In this document: piece after piece, positions 5,308 through 5,708 of the stretch
How positions within the stretch are numbered: position 1 is the first letter of the stretch
Layout: every line of letters begins with the position of its first letter
Assembly: GCA_964576585.1 (NCBI GenBank)
Contig: CAZNWO010000195.1
Coordinates: forward strand, 1-5,708
DNA length: 5,708 nt
Reading direction: 5' to 3'
Source of the DNA: GCA-2730975 sp964576585
GTDB taxonomy: Bacteria; Verrucomicrobiota; Verrucomicrobiia; Opitutales; Seribacteraceae
Notes under the pieces: generated by a model
Told to the model about the DNA's origin: nothing
Seen by the model: the letters and a program-made list of their open reading frames with translations, nothing else
The model's database searches: none
Position numbers and translations under genes: made by a program

Positions 5308-5708
5308 CTTTGAGCGGAAGGTTTTTGGCCCGAATTTGCGACCGCCTTTTCCTTTGCCACCGAACTTGCCGCCGAATTTTTTACGGTGGTTGCCTTTGCC
5401 TTTCCCTTCGAAGGTGGGGCGACCCTTGTCCTTGGAAATTTCCAGGCGTTGTCCGCGGACGTGGACGTTCTTGAGGATGTGGAGGATTTCATCCGGCAAG
5501 TTTGGTGGAAGGTCCACTAGGCCGAAGTAGGGGAAGAGCCTGATTTTGCCGATTTCTCCCGATTCCAATCCCACCTCGTTGGCGAGGGCTCCGACCACGT
5601 CTCCCTTCCCTGCGCCGTGTTCTTCGCCTACCTCGATACGGTAGGTGGTCCAGACGCGGTCGTCGGAGTCGTATTTGGAGAAACCGCGTTCACCTTCACG
5701 ATCGTCGC
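5290..5708 (-). CDS. DEAD-box RNA helicase, C-terminal part only (runs off the window)
   Basis: Only the last 138 residues are visible; the reading frame stays open to the right edge, and the helicase core would lie beyond it. Residues 19-91 of the fragment (about 5652-5434) match the DbpA-type RNA-binding domain found at the C-terminus of some DEAD-box helicases: the signatures are YRIEVGEEHGAGKGDVVGAL, ANEVGLESGEIGKIRLF and the segment ending in VHVRGQRLEISK. Such helicases unwind structured RNA, often in ribosome assembly or cold adaptation. The final 47 residues are a disordered, strongly basic tail rich in Lys and Gly with FGGK repeats, likely an extra RNA-binding arm. A GTG at 5598 lies inside the domain and is not a real start. 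The stop is six bases from the stop of the convergent propeller gene. The helicase assignment rests on the domain match, since no DEAD or HRxGRxxR motif is in view. Confidence 0.83.
   Translation of the reverse strand, partial: DDREGERGFSKYDSDDRVWTTYRIEVGEEHGAGKGDVVGALANEVGLESGEIGKIRLFPYFGLVDLPPNLPDEILHILKNVHVRGQRLEISKDKGRPTFEGKGKGNHRKKFGGKFGGKGKGGRKFGPKTFRSKKKGPR
5341..5382 (-). repeat. Short FGGK/KGKGG repeat in the helicase tail
   Basis: The helicase tail contains K-K-F-G-G-K-F-G-G-K-G-K-G-G in direct succession, with related units (GKGKG, RKFGPK) on both sides. At the DNA level this is a short imperfect tandem repeat built on TTCGGCGGCAAG-like units. Basic Gly-rich tails of this kind bind RNA non-specifically and vary in length between relatives. 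Confidence 0.6.

Noticed and set aside
5290..5598. A separate 102-residue gene starting at GTG 5598
   Set aside because: The frame continues upstream without a stop to the window edge, and the DbpA-like domain begins before 5598, so it is the end of a larger gene.
1..5708. tRNA, rRNA, CRISPR array, insertion sequence or attachment site
   Set aside because: I found no cloverleaf-like element, no regularly spaced repeats, no transposase or integrase motif and no paired terminal repeats; coding density is about 98%.

Overview
The window looks like chromosomal DNA from a free-living bacterium of the Planctomycetota/Verrucomicrobiota type, with Verrucomicrobiota slightly favoured. The evidence is the gene repertoire: a twin-arginine-exported Gfo/Idh/MocA oxidoreductase, a secreted FG-GAP/VCBS calcium-repeat protein and a secreted PQQ-like beta-propeller protein whose N-terminus carries a WRGP motif. 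These families are strongly expanded in those phyla. GC content is moderate by eye. No start codon has a clear Shine-Dalgarno sequence, and all five chosen starts are ATG preceded directly by AA. The assignment is inferred from family content, not from a marker gene.

Layout: positions 15-2935 hold three minus-strand genes, read from right to left. They are a small cysteine-rich DUF2237 protein, a Tat-exported Gfo/Idh/MocA oxidoreductase whose start overlaps the DUF2237 stop, and an exported seven-repeat FG-GAP/VCBS protein. They are packed tightly enough to be one operon. A 96-base divergent intergenic region (2936-3031) follows, with a perfect 6-bp-stem inverted repeat and a possible promoter toward DUF2237. 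On the plus strand, 3032-5283, lie a D-2-hydroxyacid dehydrogenase with an intact Arg/Glu/His catalytic set and, 44 bases later, an exported PQQ-like beta-propeller protein. Convergent to it, six bases away, is the 3' end of a DEAD-box-type RNA helicase: its DbpA-like RNA-binding domain and a Lys/Gly-rich tail. The helicase runs off the right edge.

How the genes may work together: two cell-envelope beta-propeller proteins and a Tat-exported sugar-type oxidoreductase next to a cytoplasmic 2-hydroxyacid dehydrogenase fit a small carbohydrate or hydroxyacid utilisation neighbourhood. No substrate can be read from the sequence, and no glycoside hydrolase, sulfatase or transporter is in view. The helicase is probably unrelated. 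There is no RNA gene, CRISPR array, insertion sequence or other mobile element, and no gene-free stretch longer than 96 bases between genes. I did not find a convincing new system; the findings are modest and are scored that way.
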